DNA of 64,000 nucleotides from Couchioplanes azureus (GCF_014648355.1 NZ_BMQY01000001.1:1046757-1110756), one strand, 5' to 3'; numbered from the stretch's first letter, positions 53,150 through 62,167 are shown. The notes: generated from the letters alone by a model not told the origin. A program made the numbers and translations.

Positions 53150-54379
53150 GTGACCACGCCTCTCACCCTCATACCGTTCGACGACACCGACTTCACCTCG
53201 GATCCGGAGCGCGAGGGTCGATGGCTCCGCACTCTGCCGGCCCGCCAGCAGCCGCGGTGGAAGGACCGATGGCAGGCCGAACGGCTCAGCGGCGAGCTCG
53301 GCGACCTGCCCGGCCTGGTCGCCTGGGAGGAGGTACGCCAGCTGCGTCTGCTCCTCGCCGAGGTCGCGGCCGGCGGACTCCAGGTCCTGCAGGCGGGCGA
53401 CTGCGCCGAGGACCCCGCGGACTGCGTTCCCGAGGTGCTCAGCCGCAAGGCCGGCATGCTCGACGCGCTGGCCGGGGTGATGCAGGCCCGTACCGGGCTG
53501 CCGGTGGTCCGGGTCGGCCGGATCGCGGGCCAGTTCGCCAAGCCCCGCTCCGCCGATCTGGAGCGGCACGGTGAGCTCGAGCTCCCGGCGTTCCGCGGCC
53601 ATCTGGTCAACGACCCGCGGCCGGATCCGCAGCTACGCCAGCCCGATCCGGCGCGCCTGCTCACCGGCTACCGGGCGGCCCGCGCCGGTACGGAATTCCT
53701 GCGCCGGCTCGCCGGTGCCTGGGATCTGCCGGCCGGGGCGCCGGTGTGGACCAGCCACGAGGCCCTGGTGCTGGACTACGAGCTGCCGCTGCTGCGCCGT
53801 GGCCCGCGAGGACTGCTGCTGACGTCGACGCACTGGCCGTGGATCGGGGACCGCACCCGCCAGCCGGACGGCGCGCACGTGCAGCTGCTGGCCCGGATCC
53901 AGAATCCGGTCGCCTGCAAGGTGGGCCCGACGACCACGCCCGCCGAGCTGATCCGGCTCTGTGGGGTCCTGGACCCGGCGCGTTCGCCCGGCCGCCTGAC
54001 GCTCATCTCCCGGATGGGCGCGGAGCGGGTCGCGGAGTGGCTGCCGCCGCTGATGGCCGCGGTCCGCGACGCGGGGCATCCGGTCGTCTGGCTGTGCGAC
54101 CCGATGCACGGCAACACCCGGCGCGGGCCCCTCGGCCGCAAGACCCGCCTGCTGACCAGCGTCGTCCGCGAGGTGGAGCTCTTCCAGGAGGTGGCCGGCG
54201 CGGAGCAGGCGGTCGCCGGTGGGCTGCACCTGGAGGCCACGCCGGAGAACGTCGGCGAGTGTGTCGCGGACGAGTCACATCTCGACGACCTGCTCGACCC
54301 GCTGCGCTACACCACCCTCTGCGATCCGCGTCTCAACATCGGCCAGGCCGTGGCGGTCGTGTCGGCCTGGCGCCGGTGA
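53150..54379 (+). CDS. phzC: Type II DAHP synthase (PhzC-like)
   Basis: GTG 53150 follows GGGGGA; 409 residues. Condenses erythrose 4-phosphate and phosphoenolpyruvate, the first shikimate-pathway step; a cluster copy raises chorismate supply. Class II motifs: LQAGDCAED, RVGRIAGQFAKPRS, CDPMHGNT and GGLHLEATPENVGEC. Shorter than the primary-metabolic enzyme (about 460) because N-terminal regulatory helices are missing, as in PhzC, so probably free of aromatic amino-acid feedback (inference). Confidence 0.92.
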   Translation: MTTPLTLIPFDDTDFTSDPEREGRWLRTLPARQQPRWKDRWQAERLSGELGDLPGLVAWEEVRQLRLLLAEVAAGGLQVLQAGDCAEDPADCVPEVLSRKAGMLDALAGVMQARTGLPVVRVGRIAGQFAKPRSADLERHGELELPAFRGHLVNDPRPDPQLRQPDPARLLTGYRAARAGTEFLRRLAGAWDLPAGAPVWTSHEALVLDYELPLLRRGPRGLLLTSTHWPWIGDRTRQPDGAHVQLLARIQNPVACKVGPTTTPAELIRLCGVLDPARSPGRLTLISRMGAERVAEWLPPLMAAVRDAGHPVVWLCDPMHGNTRRGPLGRKTRLLTSVVREVELFQEVAGAEQAVAGGLHLEATPENVGECVADESHLDDLLDPLRYTTLCDPRLNIGQAVAVVSAWRR

Positions 54380-54424
54380 GCCACGCGACCGCCGTCCACA
54401 GATCGCATTCGAGAAATGAGAACC

Positions 54425-55111
54425 ATGGGCATCCCTCGCATCACCCCGTACCCGATGCCGGCCCCTGCCGAGCTGCCCTCGAACACCGCCGGATGGCGGC
54501 TGGACCCGCGGCGGGCCTTGCTGCTGGTGCACGACATGCAGCGGTTCTTCGTACGCCCCTTCCCGGCGGACCAGGAGCCGGTGGTCGCGCTGATCGACAA
54601 CACCGCGCGGATCCTGTCCGCCTGCCGGGCGCAGGACGTCCCGGTCGCCTACACCGCCCAGCCCGGCCGGATGACCGACGAGCAACGCGGGCTGCTCAAG
54701 GACTTCTGGGGTCCGGGAATGACCGGGGAGCCCGGCGATCGGGAGATCGTGGCCGAGCTGGCCCCGCGGCCACGGGACGAGGTGTTCACCAAGTGGCGGT
54801 ACAGCGCCTTCCACCGCTCCGGGCTGAATGAGCTGCTGCGCCGAGAGGGGCGCGACCAGCTGATCGTCTGCGGGGTCTACGCCCACGTCGGCATCCTGAT
54901 GACCGCCTCGGACGCGCTGGCGCACGATGTGCAGGCGTTCGTCGTCGCCGACGCCACCGCGGACTTTTCCGCCGACCATCACCGGTCGGCGCTGCGCTAC
55001 GCCGCCGAGCGCTGCGCGATGGTGGTGACCAGTGACGACGTGCTCACGATGCTGGCCTCGACCTCGGCGGCCGGTCACACCGACCGGCGTGCTGAGCGTA
55101 TCGGCGGGTGA
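54425..55111 (+). CDS. phzD: PhzD-like isochorismatase
   Basis: Hydrolyses the vinyl ether of ADIC to trans-2,3-dihydro-3-hydroxyanthranilate (DHHA) and pyruvate. ATG 54425 ([12 protein letters not shown]) matches the family N-terminus; ATG 54416 adds three residues. 228 residues. Catalytic Asp in LVHDMQ and Lys in FTKWRYSAF are kept; GVYAHVGIL shows no Cys at the usual cysteine-hydrolase position, as expected for PhzD. Its last 68 nt overlap the convergent regulator gene, which adds about 20 C-terminal residues beyond the usual 207. Confidence 0.93.
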   Translation: MGIPRITPYPMPAPAELPSNTAGWRLDPRRALLLVHDMQRFFVRPFPADQEPVVALIDNTARILSACRAQDVPVAYTAQPGRMTDEQRGLLKDFWGPGMTGEPGDREIVAELAPRPRDEVFTKWRYSAFHRSGLNELLRREGRDQLIVCGVYAHVGILMTASDALAHDVQAFVVADATADFSADHHRSALRYAAERCAMVVTSDDVLTMLASTSAAGHTDRRAERIGG

Positions 55112-56321
55112 GTTCCACCCGGGAGCGGACGTCGAGCTTCTTGAAGATCTGCCGGAGGTGGTAGTTGACGGTGTGCGGGGACAGACCCATCCGGCGGGCG
55201 ACCTGACGGTTCGTGAGCCCCTCGGCGACCAGGCGGGCGATCGGTGACTCCGCCTTGCTGAGGCTGTGCCATGCCGGGTCGCTCGGGCACGGCGCCGCCG
55301 GCCGACCGTCGGCCGCGGCGGGCTCCTCGACGGGCCGGACCGGAAGCGGCACGAGGCGCGCGTCGTGCGTCCGGTCCCCGGCGGGAACGGGCACGCCGCC
55401 GACCGCGACGACGGCGTCGTGGCGCAGGCCCGAACGCACCGCCGCCGGCATCACCTCGAGCACCGTCTGACGGACGAGCTCGACCGGGAACTCCAGATTC
55501 TCCTGGGTCTCGCAGGCCAGCAGCCCGGCGCCGAAGGCCTCGTCCAGCGGGGAGAGCAGCTGAGCGGTGGACTCGCCGAGCAGCCGCGACGCGGCCGGCA
55601 GCGGGAAACGCGGCCCCAGCACCGCGCCCACCTGCAGCAGGTGTCGGGTGCGAGGGCTGAGCCGGTCCAGCAGACGGCACACCGCGGCATGCACCCGGTG
55701 TGGTTGACGAGTTGCGCCGGCGACCGTCACCTCGCCGTCCCGGTACAGCAGCCGGTGCTCCTCGCGCAGGCCCTCGAGCAGGCGGAGGAGATAGAACGGT
55801 ATTCCTCCGGCGTCCGCGCACAGAGTGAGCAGGTCCTCGTGCGGGCGGGCGCCGAGGACGTCGGCGACCACCTGCCGGACGGCCGTCGCGTCGAGCGGGC
55901 GCAGCGTGATCCGGCTCAGCCGCACACCGGGTACGGCCGCCGGCAGCTCCAGGGCTGGACTCGCCGTCCGGTGGTCGGCGAGCACGAGGACGCACTGCTT
56001 CCCGTTCGCTGCGGTGATGGTCGTGAGCAGCCACTCCACCATGGGTGCCGGCAACGTGTGGGCGTCGTCGAGAACCACCAGCGCCGGCGAGGCGTGCGGC
56101 CCGGGCGAGGCCGCGGGAGTCGTCAGGAACTCCATCGCCGACACCACGGTGCAGCCGTACCGGGCGGCCGCGCCGGTCGCCTCCTCGATCAGGCGGGTCC
56201 TGCCCACGCCGGGTGGGCCCTCCACGACGACCACGCGGTTCTCGCCGTGCCGGACGGCCCTTTCCATGGCGTCGAGCAGCTGCCGTCGTTCCTGCTCGCG
56301 ACCTCGCAATGGTGTTCGCAT
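55044..56321 (-). CDS. Short LAL-type LuxR regulator (ATPase plus HTH)
   Basis: 425 residues from ATG 56321 (RBS GGGGGAGG). N-terminal P-loop GPPGVGRTR, Walker B ALVVLDD, then a winged-helix-like region and a C-terminal LuxR HTH ([30 protein letters not shown]). LAL regulators usually have about 900 residues; this one lacks the long TPR middle. Probable pathway-specific activator, last gene of the minus-strand operon. Overlaps phzD end-to-end by 68 bp. Confidence 0.88.
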   Translation of the reverse strand: MRTPLRGREQERRQLLDAMERAVRHGENRVVVVEGPPGVGRTRLIEEATGAAARYGCTVVSAMEFLTTPAASPGPHASPALVVLDDAHTLPAPMVEWLLTTITAANGKQCVLVLADHRTASPALELPAAVPGVRLSRITLRPLDATAVRQVVADVLGARPHEDLLTLCADAGGIPFYLLRLLEGLREEHRLLYRDGEVTVAGATRQPHRVHAAVCRLLDRLSPRTRHLLQVGAVLGPRFPLPAASRLLGESTAQLLSPLDEAFGAGLLACETQENLEFPVELVRQTVLEVMPAAVRSGLRHDAVVAVGGVPVPAGDRTHDARLVPLPVRPVEEPAAADGRPAAPCPSDPAWHSLSKAESPIARLVAEGLTNRQVARRMGLSPHTVNYHLRQIFKKLDVRSRVELTRRYAQHAGRCDRPPRSRPAS

Positions 56322-56376
56322 CAGTTCGCCTCCCCCGTAGTGCACGCGCTGTCGTGTCTGCCGCGTCCGGGGCGGC

Positions 56377-57873
56377 TCACCCGACCGGGCAGCGGCTGGC
56401 CTCCGCCACGTGGACGTCGTACGCGGCCTTGATGCCGGACTCGACGGCTCCCTCGATCCATGCGGGCCACCGTGAACAGTGCTCGCCGGCGAAGTACACC
56501 CGTCCCTCCGGGCGCACGATGTGTTCCTGCAACGTCGATTGCTGGTCCGGTTCGAACAGCACGTAGGCGCCGGCGGAGAAGGGGTCGTCGTACCAGGAGT
56601 AGACGCGCCCGGTCTCGAACTCCTCCCGTACCGATGGATGGATCTTGGCGATCTGCCGCAGCGCCTCGGCGACGGCCCGCGCGGGCTCCATCGAGGCCCA
56701 TCGCAGCGCGTCCTGCCCCCAGGTGTAACTCGCCAGCAGGACGGCACGGTCGTGCTCGGACGCGACATGCGACGGATAGACGACGCGGCGCACCGGCAGG
56801 TCGGTGACGGTGGTGCCGCCGCGGATGCCGTCCCGCTGCGACCAGAACGGGCGGCGTACCTGGAAGAAGATCTTGGTGGACGCGTCGTAGTGCAGCTGGC
56901 GGATGGCCTTCTGCTTGCCCGTGGAGAAGGCGGGGTCGACGTCGACGTTGCGCAGGACCGAGAAGGGAAGGGTGCAGATCGCGTGGGAGGCGCGGAACTC
57001 GGTGGCGGTGCCGCCCACCCGCGCACGGACGACGACCTGGTCGGCGTCCTGGGCGATGGCGACCACCTCGGTGCCGAACCGGATGTGCGCCTTGAGGCGC
57101 TCGTAGAAGGCCCGGGGAAGCTGGTCCATACCTCCGGCGATCTCCTGCGGGTTCTCGTACGCCTGCCCGATGACCTCGCGGAACTCCTGGGTCACGGCGG
57201 TGTTGAGGGTGGACTCGGTGTGCGTCAGCAGGCCGTACAGCTCGATGGCGGCCTCCGACCAGCCGGACGCCTTGAGGAAGCCGCGGATGGAATAGCCGTC
57301 GTACTTGGCGGCCAGCCGCTCCAGCCCTTCGGTGCCGTCCCGCTCGTAGTGGTCGTAGAGCTCGCCGACCGTCTCCTGCCAGAGCTCCTCGTGTGTCCGA
57401 CCCCGTTCGTGGGCGGCCAGCGGAAACGGCAACCGGGACGGGCTCTGGCGCACGTCCGCCAGGCTCAACCGGCGTCCGCCCACGTGGACCAGGCTGTGCG
57501 GGTTGTCCGTGACGAAGGGCCGGACCGGCAGACCGAACTCCCGGCAATAGCCCAAGGTGCTTTCGTGCACCTTGGGAATGCGCATCGCGCCCGCCTCCGC
57601 GTAGAGTCCCGGCGCGAAGTCGCGAATCGTGTGGATGCGACCGCCGACTCGCTGCCGGGCCTCCAGGATCACCGGCTCGTGACCCTTGCGCAGCAGTTCG
57701 TATCCGGCGACCAGGCCGGCCATTCCGGCACCGAGAATCAGCACCCGCTTCGCGGGGCGGGCGGGAACGGGAAGCCCGTGAGCGGGCACCGACGGCATCG
57801 AGTACCGGGTGAAGATGCTGGAGAAGGACGGTGGCGTTCCGGTGAAACCGTCCTGGTGGTCGAGGACCGACAT
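56377..57873 (-). CDS. FAD-dependent L-amino-acid oxidase
   Basis: 498 residues, RBS GGAGG. FAD dinucleotide fold LILGAGMAGLVAGYEL, GGRIHT, and the GG-motif family segments TDLPVRRVVYPSH, LLASYTWGQDA and YFAGEHCSRWPAWIEGA. Closest to the L-amino-acid oxidase branch of flavin monoamine oxidases, which turn L-amino acids into imino/keto acids plus H2O2. In the cluster it may oxidise the amino-acid building block or the conjugate. Substrate not predictable. Confidence 0.88.
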   Translation of the reverse strand: MSVLDHQDGFTGTPPSFSSIFTRYSMPSVPAHGLPVPARPAKRVLILGAGMAGLVAGYELLRKGHEPVILEARQRVGGRIHTIRDFAPGLYAEAGAMRIPKVHESTLGYCREFGLPVRPFVTDNPHSLVHVGGRRLSLADVRQSPSRLPFPLAAHERGRTHEELWQETVGELYDHYERDGTEGLERLAAKYDGYSIRGFLKASGWSEAAIELYGLLTHTESTLNTAVTQEFREVIGQAYENPQEIAGGMDQLPRAFYERLKAHIRFGTEVVAIAQDADQVVVRARVGGTATEFRASHAICTLPFSVLRNVDVDPAFSTGKQKAIRQLHYDASTKIFFQVRRPFWSQRDGIRGGTTVTDLPVRRVVYPSHVASEHDRAVLLASYTWGQDALRWASMEPARAVAEALRQIAKIHPSVREEFETGRVYSWYDDPFSAGAYVLFEPDQQSTLQEHIVRPEGRVYFAGEHCSRWPAWIEGAVESGIKAAYDVHVAEASRCPVG

Positions 57874-57946
57874 CGTGGGAAGCCTCCAGACGAGCCCGGC
57901 GGGCGCGGGCGCAGACGGGTGATGCGGGCGGCAACGGCAGCGCTCG

Positions 57947-59161
57947 TTATCCGTGGGCGGACTGCTCTGCTTGTCTTCGGGCCGGCGGCTCCGTGGCGGA
58001 TCGGTCGCGGCGCTCGGCCACCGCGCTCGCCACGGTGAGCAGGACGGTGACGGCCACGCCGCAGAGGACGGCCACGTCGGCGGTGGAGCGGGCCAGCACG
58101 AAGGATGCGATCACCGCGGTCAGCGAGTAGCCGACCCCCTGGACGGCGTACATCATCGAGTACCCGGCCGGCTGCATGGCCTCGGGCAGGCGCTCCCGCA
58201 GGGAGATGTTGCGGGTCACCATGACGACGGACTGGCAGAACCCGGCAACCAGCAGCGCAACGGAGATCAGGACCCGGTTCGGCGCCAGCGCCATCCCGGC
58301 GACGGCGACCGCGGTGGCCGACAGCAACACCAGGCTCTGCGTACGGGACGTGCCCGGCCACGATCGCAGGCCGTAGCTGAAGGCGCCGAGCGCGGCCACC
58401 ACGGAGAATGCCGACAGCAGGACACCGGCGAACCCCACCGGGACACCCCGCTGCTCGAGCAGCGCCGGCAACACCAGTTCGGCGGCGGCCACCAGGGAGA
58501 TCGCCGCCGCGCTGGTCAGATAGACGGGCCAGGCCGACGCGAGGACGCGACCGCGGCCCGCCGCGGGAGTCGCGTCGGCCTCGGGGAGCGTGTGCACCGG
58601 TAGCAGCGGGAACAGCAGTGCCGCCAGCAAGGCGCCCAGCGCACACGCCCACAGGGGAGCCGTCGGCGCGACCTGCAGGCTGAGCACGACGACCAGCGCC
58701 GGCGCGGAGATCCAGATGACCTCGGTGAGTACGCCCTCCATGCTCAGCGCACGCGGTACGTCCTTCTCCGCCACCATCGCGTTGAGCATGCCGCGCATGC
58801 CGCCGGGGAAGGCCGCCGGAGCCGCGCCGGCGACGAAGATGAGACCGGCCGTGACGACCACCGGCGCGGCGGTCCACAGCGCCGCCACGAGGAAGGCGGC
58901 GCCGGAAGCGGCCAACCCGGCGACGAGGTGGACCCGGAGGCGCTCCGGGCGCAGGAAAACCCCCTGCGCCGCGGCTCCCACCACCTCTCCGGCGATGTAC
59001 ACCGCCGCCAAGATGCCGCCCAGCGCGTATCCGCCGGGCCGGGACCGCGCCAAGAACACCAGCGCCAGCGGCGCCATGGCGACCGGCAGCCGACCGAGGA
59101 AGGCCACCCCGGTCCAGAGCCCGATATCGCGGGTGGCCAGCCGTCGGTAGTCCTTGAACAA
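57947..59161 (-). CDS. MFS transporter, probable product exporter
   Basis: 404 residues with twelve hydrophobic helices. Starts with TTG 59161, supported by GGAGGGG 5 nt upstream. The basic loop between helices 2 and 3 is weak (FLRPERLRVH). Placed inside the minus-strand operon between the oxidase and the dehydrogenase, hence likely efflux or self-resistance. Confidence 0.85.
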   Translation of the reverse strand: MFKDYRRLATRDIGLWTGVAFLGRLPVAMAPLALVFLARSRPGGYALGGILAAVYIAGEVVGAAAQGVFLRPERLRVHLVAGLAASGAAFLVAALWTAAPVVVTAGLIFVAGAAPAAFPGGMRGMLNAMVAEKDVPRALSMEGVLTEVIWISAPALVVVLSLQVAPTAPLWACALGALLAALLFPLLPVHTLPEADATPAAGRGRVLASAWPVYLTSAAAISLVAAAELVLPALLEQRGVPVGFAGVLLSAFSVVAALGAFSYGLRSWPGTSRTQSLVLLSATAVAVAGMALAPNRVLISVALLVAGFCQSVVMVTRNISLRERLPEAMQPAGYSMMYAVQGVGYSLTAVIASFVLARSTADVAVLCGVAVTVLLTVASAVAERRDRSATEPPARRQAEQSAHG

Positions 59162-59239
59162 AACCCCTCCTTGAACCCTGTTCTTCGACGCCCGTCGCTC
59201 CCGCGATGAAGGCGGTAGGCACCGGGCCGGGCCGGCGAG

Positions 59240-60028
59240 TCAGGCCGACGCGCCGCCGTCCACCACGAGATCGTGACCGACGACGAAACTGGATGCCGGC
59301 GACGCCAGCCACACGATCGCCTCGGCGATCTCCTCGGGCCGGCCCATGCGCCCGATCGGTATCTCCGCCTTGATGCGCCGGTTGCGGTCGGCCGCGGTCT
59401 CGCCGGGCCAGAGCGCCATCGACGTCTCGGTCGGACCGGGGCTGACGGTGTTGACCCGGACGCCGTAGTGAATGGATTCGCGAGCGGCGGTCCGGGACAG
59501 TGCGACCAGGCCGGCCTTGCTGGCGGCGTACGCACCCTGGTTGACCAGGCGCATCTGGGCCCCGATGCGCGACGCGACGTTCACGACCGCGCCGCCTGTG
59601 CCCTGGCGGCGCATCTGACGCAGTTCTTCCCGCAGGCACAGCCACACGCCGTGCAGGTTCACGTCGAGAACCGACTCCCACTCCTCGTCCGGGAGGTCCG
59701 CCACAGCGCCCCAGGACGGCACGCCGGCGCTGTTGACCGCCACGTCGAGCCGCCCGTGCCGGGCCGCCCGGGCCACCATCCCGGCGACCGCGCGGCGGTC
59801 CGTCACGTCGGCGACGGCGTACTCGGCCGTACCCCCTGCGGACTCGATCGCCTTGACCGTCAGGGCGAGGGCCTCGACGTCACGGCCCGCGACGGTGACG
59901 TGGGCGCCCTCCCGGGCCAGCGCCAGCGCCGCCGCGCGCCCGATACCGGATCCGGCGCCGGTGACCAGCGCGGTCCGGCCCGGCAACCTTCCTCCGGCCC
60001 GGTCGGCGGGGCTTGCTTCTCGCAGCAT
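59240..60028 (-). CDS. SDR-family oxidoreductase, candidate DHHA dehydrogenase
   Basis: 262 residues, RBS AAAGG. Classical SDR: TGAGSGIG cofactor loop, NSAG, and catalytic Tyr-Lys in YAASK with an upstream Ser in NVASRIG. EntA, which oxidises the isochorismatase product in enterobactin synthesis, is also an SDR; by analogy this enzyme may aromatise DHHA to 3-hydroxyanthranilate. Lies 27 nt after the ligase gene. Reaction is inference. Confidence 0.88.
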   Translation of the reverse strand: MLREASPADRAGGRLPGRTALVTGAGSGIGRAAALALAREGAHVTVAGRDVEALALTVKAIESAGGTAEYAVADVTDRRAVAGMVARAARHGRLDVAVNSAGVPSWGAVADLPDEEWESVLDVNLHGVWLCLREELRQMRRQGTGGAVVNVASRIGAQMRLVNQGAYAASKAGLVALSRTAARESIHYGVRVNTVSPGPTETSMALWPGETAADRNRRIKAEIPIGRMGRPEEIAEAIVWLASPASSFVVGHDLVVDGGASA

Positions 60029-60055
60029 GCCGATACCTTTCTGGACGTCGCGGGA

Positions 60056-61390
60056 CTACCGCGCGATGGCGTCGAGGGCCTGCACCAGCAGTTCCTCGGT
60101 GGCCAGCGCGTCGCGCCGCGTCGGGCCGACGATGAGGCACTGCCCGGACGGTCCACCCGGCCAGGCGTCGTCCACCGTGATGAGCACGCCGGTGGCGGTC
60201 TTGCGGTCGTAGGCGATACCCGCCTCGCGCAACGCCTCCAGCGCCTCGGTGAACGACGGCCAGGAGCAGCGGCGCCGCTCGACGAGCACCTTGGTGGTGG
60301 CGTAGTCGGCGCCGACGACGTCCGTACCGATGCGGTGGATGTGGGTGGAGCCGCCGACCCGGCCGTTGCACTCGTTGAAGAGGATCTGCCCCTCCGGGGT
60401 GGCCATGGCATCGAAACTGATGTTCCCGCGATAGCCCATCGCCTGCACGGCCGCGGCGAGCCGAGCGCAGCTGTCCAGGAACGCGCCGTACGACGCCAGC
60501 TCCGCGGTCGGCCCGGGTACGACCAGGCCGTTGATGATCGGTTTCATCCGCATCTCACCGTGGCCGAGCAGGCGCCGGTCCCCCTCGCCGATGACGAACT
60601 CGGCGTAGACCGGAGTGCAGTCGTGAATGTACTGCTCGATCACGACGGCACGCCGCCCGTTGGCGCTGTACCGCTGCCAGGAGGTGGTCAGATGAGCGGC
60701 GAGTGCGGCGCGATCCTCCACCACGACCACACTGTCGGCGCCGAACGCATTGACATCCGGCTCGCGCGTGATGACTTCGTTGCCGATGCCGCCGCCGTGG
60801 ATGTCCTGCTTGACGATGACCGTTTCCTTGTGGGAAAGCAGCTCCCAGATCGCGGCCTCGGCGGCCTCCGGGTCGTTCACCACGGCGCCCGGTGGCAGGT
60901 TCACCCGGTTGCCCGCCGCCAGCGCGCGGAAGGTGGCCTTGCTGTTGACCAGATCGACGCCGCCCTGCACGAAGAAGCCGAGCCCGTCGTCCACGCTGTG
61001 CAGGCCCAGTTCCTCGGCCAGGGTCAGCGCCGCGCGGTCGTAGTAGAACGGGTAGATCTCGTCCACGCCTGCGGCCCGGATCGCCGACCGCAGGTCCTCG
61101 ACGAAGGCCGGGTGAGCCAGCCGGTCGTCGTAGAGCAGGTCGTCACCCTGAGCTCCGGTGGGCGGCACGACGACCCGAAGATCGGCGGGCGACATGCCCA
61201 GATGCGAGCCGACGTACGCCAGGTAGGCCGGGTCCGGCGACGTGGGCAGCACGACGATGTCGCCGGGCCGGGCGCACCACACCATGCGGTGCGACTGGGT
61301 GCCGAGGTAACTGCGATAGTCGTCGGATACGGCCAGCGGCCCGTCGACGATTTCTTCCGGCAACTGGTTGCTGACGACGAGACGCGACAT
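60056..61390 (-). CDS. PGM1-like ATP-grasp peptide/amide ligase
   Basis: 444 residues from ATG 61390 (RBS GAGGAC). N-terminal pre-ATP-grasp domain (1-150; AYVGSHLGMSPADLRVVVPP), ATP lysine in VIVKQDIHGGG, and metal site FNECNGRVGG. Resembles the ligases PGM1 (pheganomycin) and ketomemicin type, which activate a carboxylate as acyl-phosphate and join it to an amine or peptide. The likely acyl donor here is DHHA or 3-hydroxyanthranilate. First recognised enzyme gene of the minus-strand operon. Confidence 0.85.
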   Translation of the reverse strand: MSRLVVSNQLPEEIVDGPLAVSDDYRSYLGTQSHRMVWCARPGDIVVLPTSPDPAYLAYVGSHLGMSPADLRVVVPPTGAQGDDLLYDDRLAHPAFVEDLRSAIRAAGVDEIYPFYYDRAALTLAEELGLHSVDDGLGFFVQGGVDLVNSKATFRALAAGNRVNLPPGAVVNDPEAAEAAIWELLSHKETVIVKQDIHGGGIGNEVITREPDVNAFGADSVVVVEDRAALAAHLTTSWQRYSANGRRAVVIEQYIHDCTPVYAEFVIGEGDRRLLGHGEMRMKPIINGLVVPGPTAELASYGAFLDSCARLAAAVQAMGYRGNISFDAMATPEGQILFNECNGRVGGSTHIHRIGTDVVGADYATTKVLVERRRCSWPSFTEALEALREAGIAYDRKTATGVLITVDDAWPGGPSGQCLIVGPTRRDALATEELLVQALDAIAR

Positions 61391-61537
61391 ATGTCCTCAC
61401 GGTGATTTCGGCGGCGGAATACAAAGAAGAGCGGCCGACGGCGCGTCCTCAGTGGACGGTCGGCATGGACTGAGCCGGTGACAGGAAGAAGAAAGGCGCT
61501 TCGACCGCACTCGGGTCGGCGGCGGGCGGAAAGTTCC

Positions 61538-61654
61538 TTAGTGCGTGGGCGCCGGCACGGCGCGGTTCCGGGACGGGATTTCGGTCGAGCAGGCGGATTC
61601 GGCACAGCCGGTTCCGCGGCCCGGCCACCGGACAACATCGCACTCTCGTGACAT
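61538..61654 (-). CDS. 38-residue ORF with strong RBS, candidate precursor peptide
   Basis: ATG 61654 lies 5 nt after GGGGGAGG, the best ribosome binding site in the area. Peptide begins MSRECDVVRWPGRG, has three cysteines, and ends RNRAVPAPTH before TAA; about 78% GC at third positions. It lies 147 nt upstream of the PGM1-like ligase gene on the same strand, as a precursor gene would; pheganomycin uses a ribosomal peptide in the same role. An overlapping frame (ending SMPTVH at 61449) lacks a well-placed start. Unproven. Confidence 0.4.
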   Translation of the reverse strand: MSRECDVVRWPGRGTGCAESACSTEIPSRNRAVPAPTH

Positions 61655-61753
61655 CAATGCCTCCCCCAGGCAATGCACGAATCCACAAAGGATTCCCGGT
61701 CAACACGGACACCCTACTCGCGTCCAATGGACAGCAGGCCGAAGTAGCACAGC

Positions 61754-61770
61754 GTGACCATTTTCGTCAC
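61754..61770. promoter_or_regulatory. Inverted repeat in cluster promoter region
   Basis: GTGAC-N7-GTCAC, about 100 nt upstream of the 38-codon ORF and beside a TATATT/AATATT stretch that could hold the -10. Confidence 0.4.
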
Positions 61771-62060
61771 AGGCCGGCAATATATCTGCAATATTTTGCT
61801 GCGCTGAGCAACTAACTGGATGCAGAGTGTGGTGTCACGACCGATAGATGGCCTGCTGACGCCCAACGCGCCAAAGAGCCACAGTGGACAGAGTGGTGAT
61901 CGTCACACTGGATTCCGTCCCACAATGCGGCACGCAGCGTGAGGGGGCCGGGTTCGCGGCGCAGTCTTCCAGGCGGTCATCGGCCGGGAAGCCGCGGTTC
62001 GCACTGCGACCGTGGTCATCCGGTTGCTTGGCCCAGCCACCGGCTCCACGGCGGTCGCCA

Positions 62061-62167
62061 CGCCGGCCGCTTGGCTGCTCGCCGGCTGCTTGTCTGCTCG
62101 CCGGCCGCTTGGCTGCTCGCCTGCTTGTCTGCTCGCCGGCTGCATGTCTGCTCGCCGGCTGCGCGAG
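62061..62167. repeat. 19-bp tandem repeats, about six units
   Basis: Units of type CGCCGGCTGCTTGTCTGCT; the fourth has lost 3 nt. Not coding. Confidence 0.8.

Noticed and set aside
51096..61390. Phenazine biosynthesis cluster
   Set aside because: PhzC, D and E homologues are present but PhzF, PhzA/B and PhzG are not, and the other genes do not fit phenazine assembly.
61754..61770. Crp site at the cluster promoter
   Set aside because: The half-sites are right but the TGTGA-to-TCAC spacer is longer than the six bases Crp requires.
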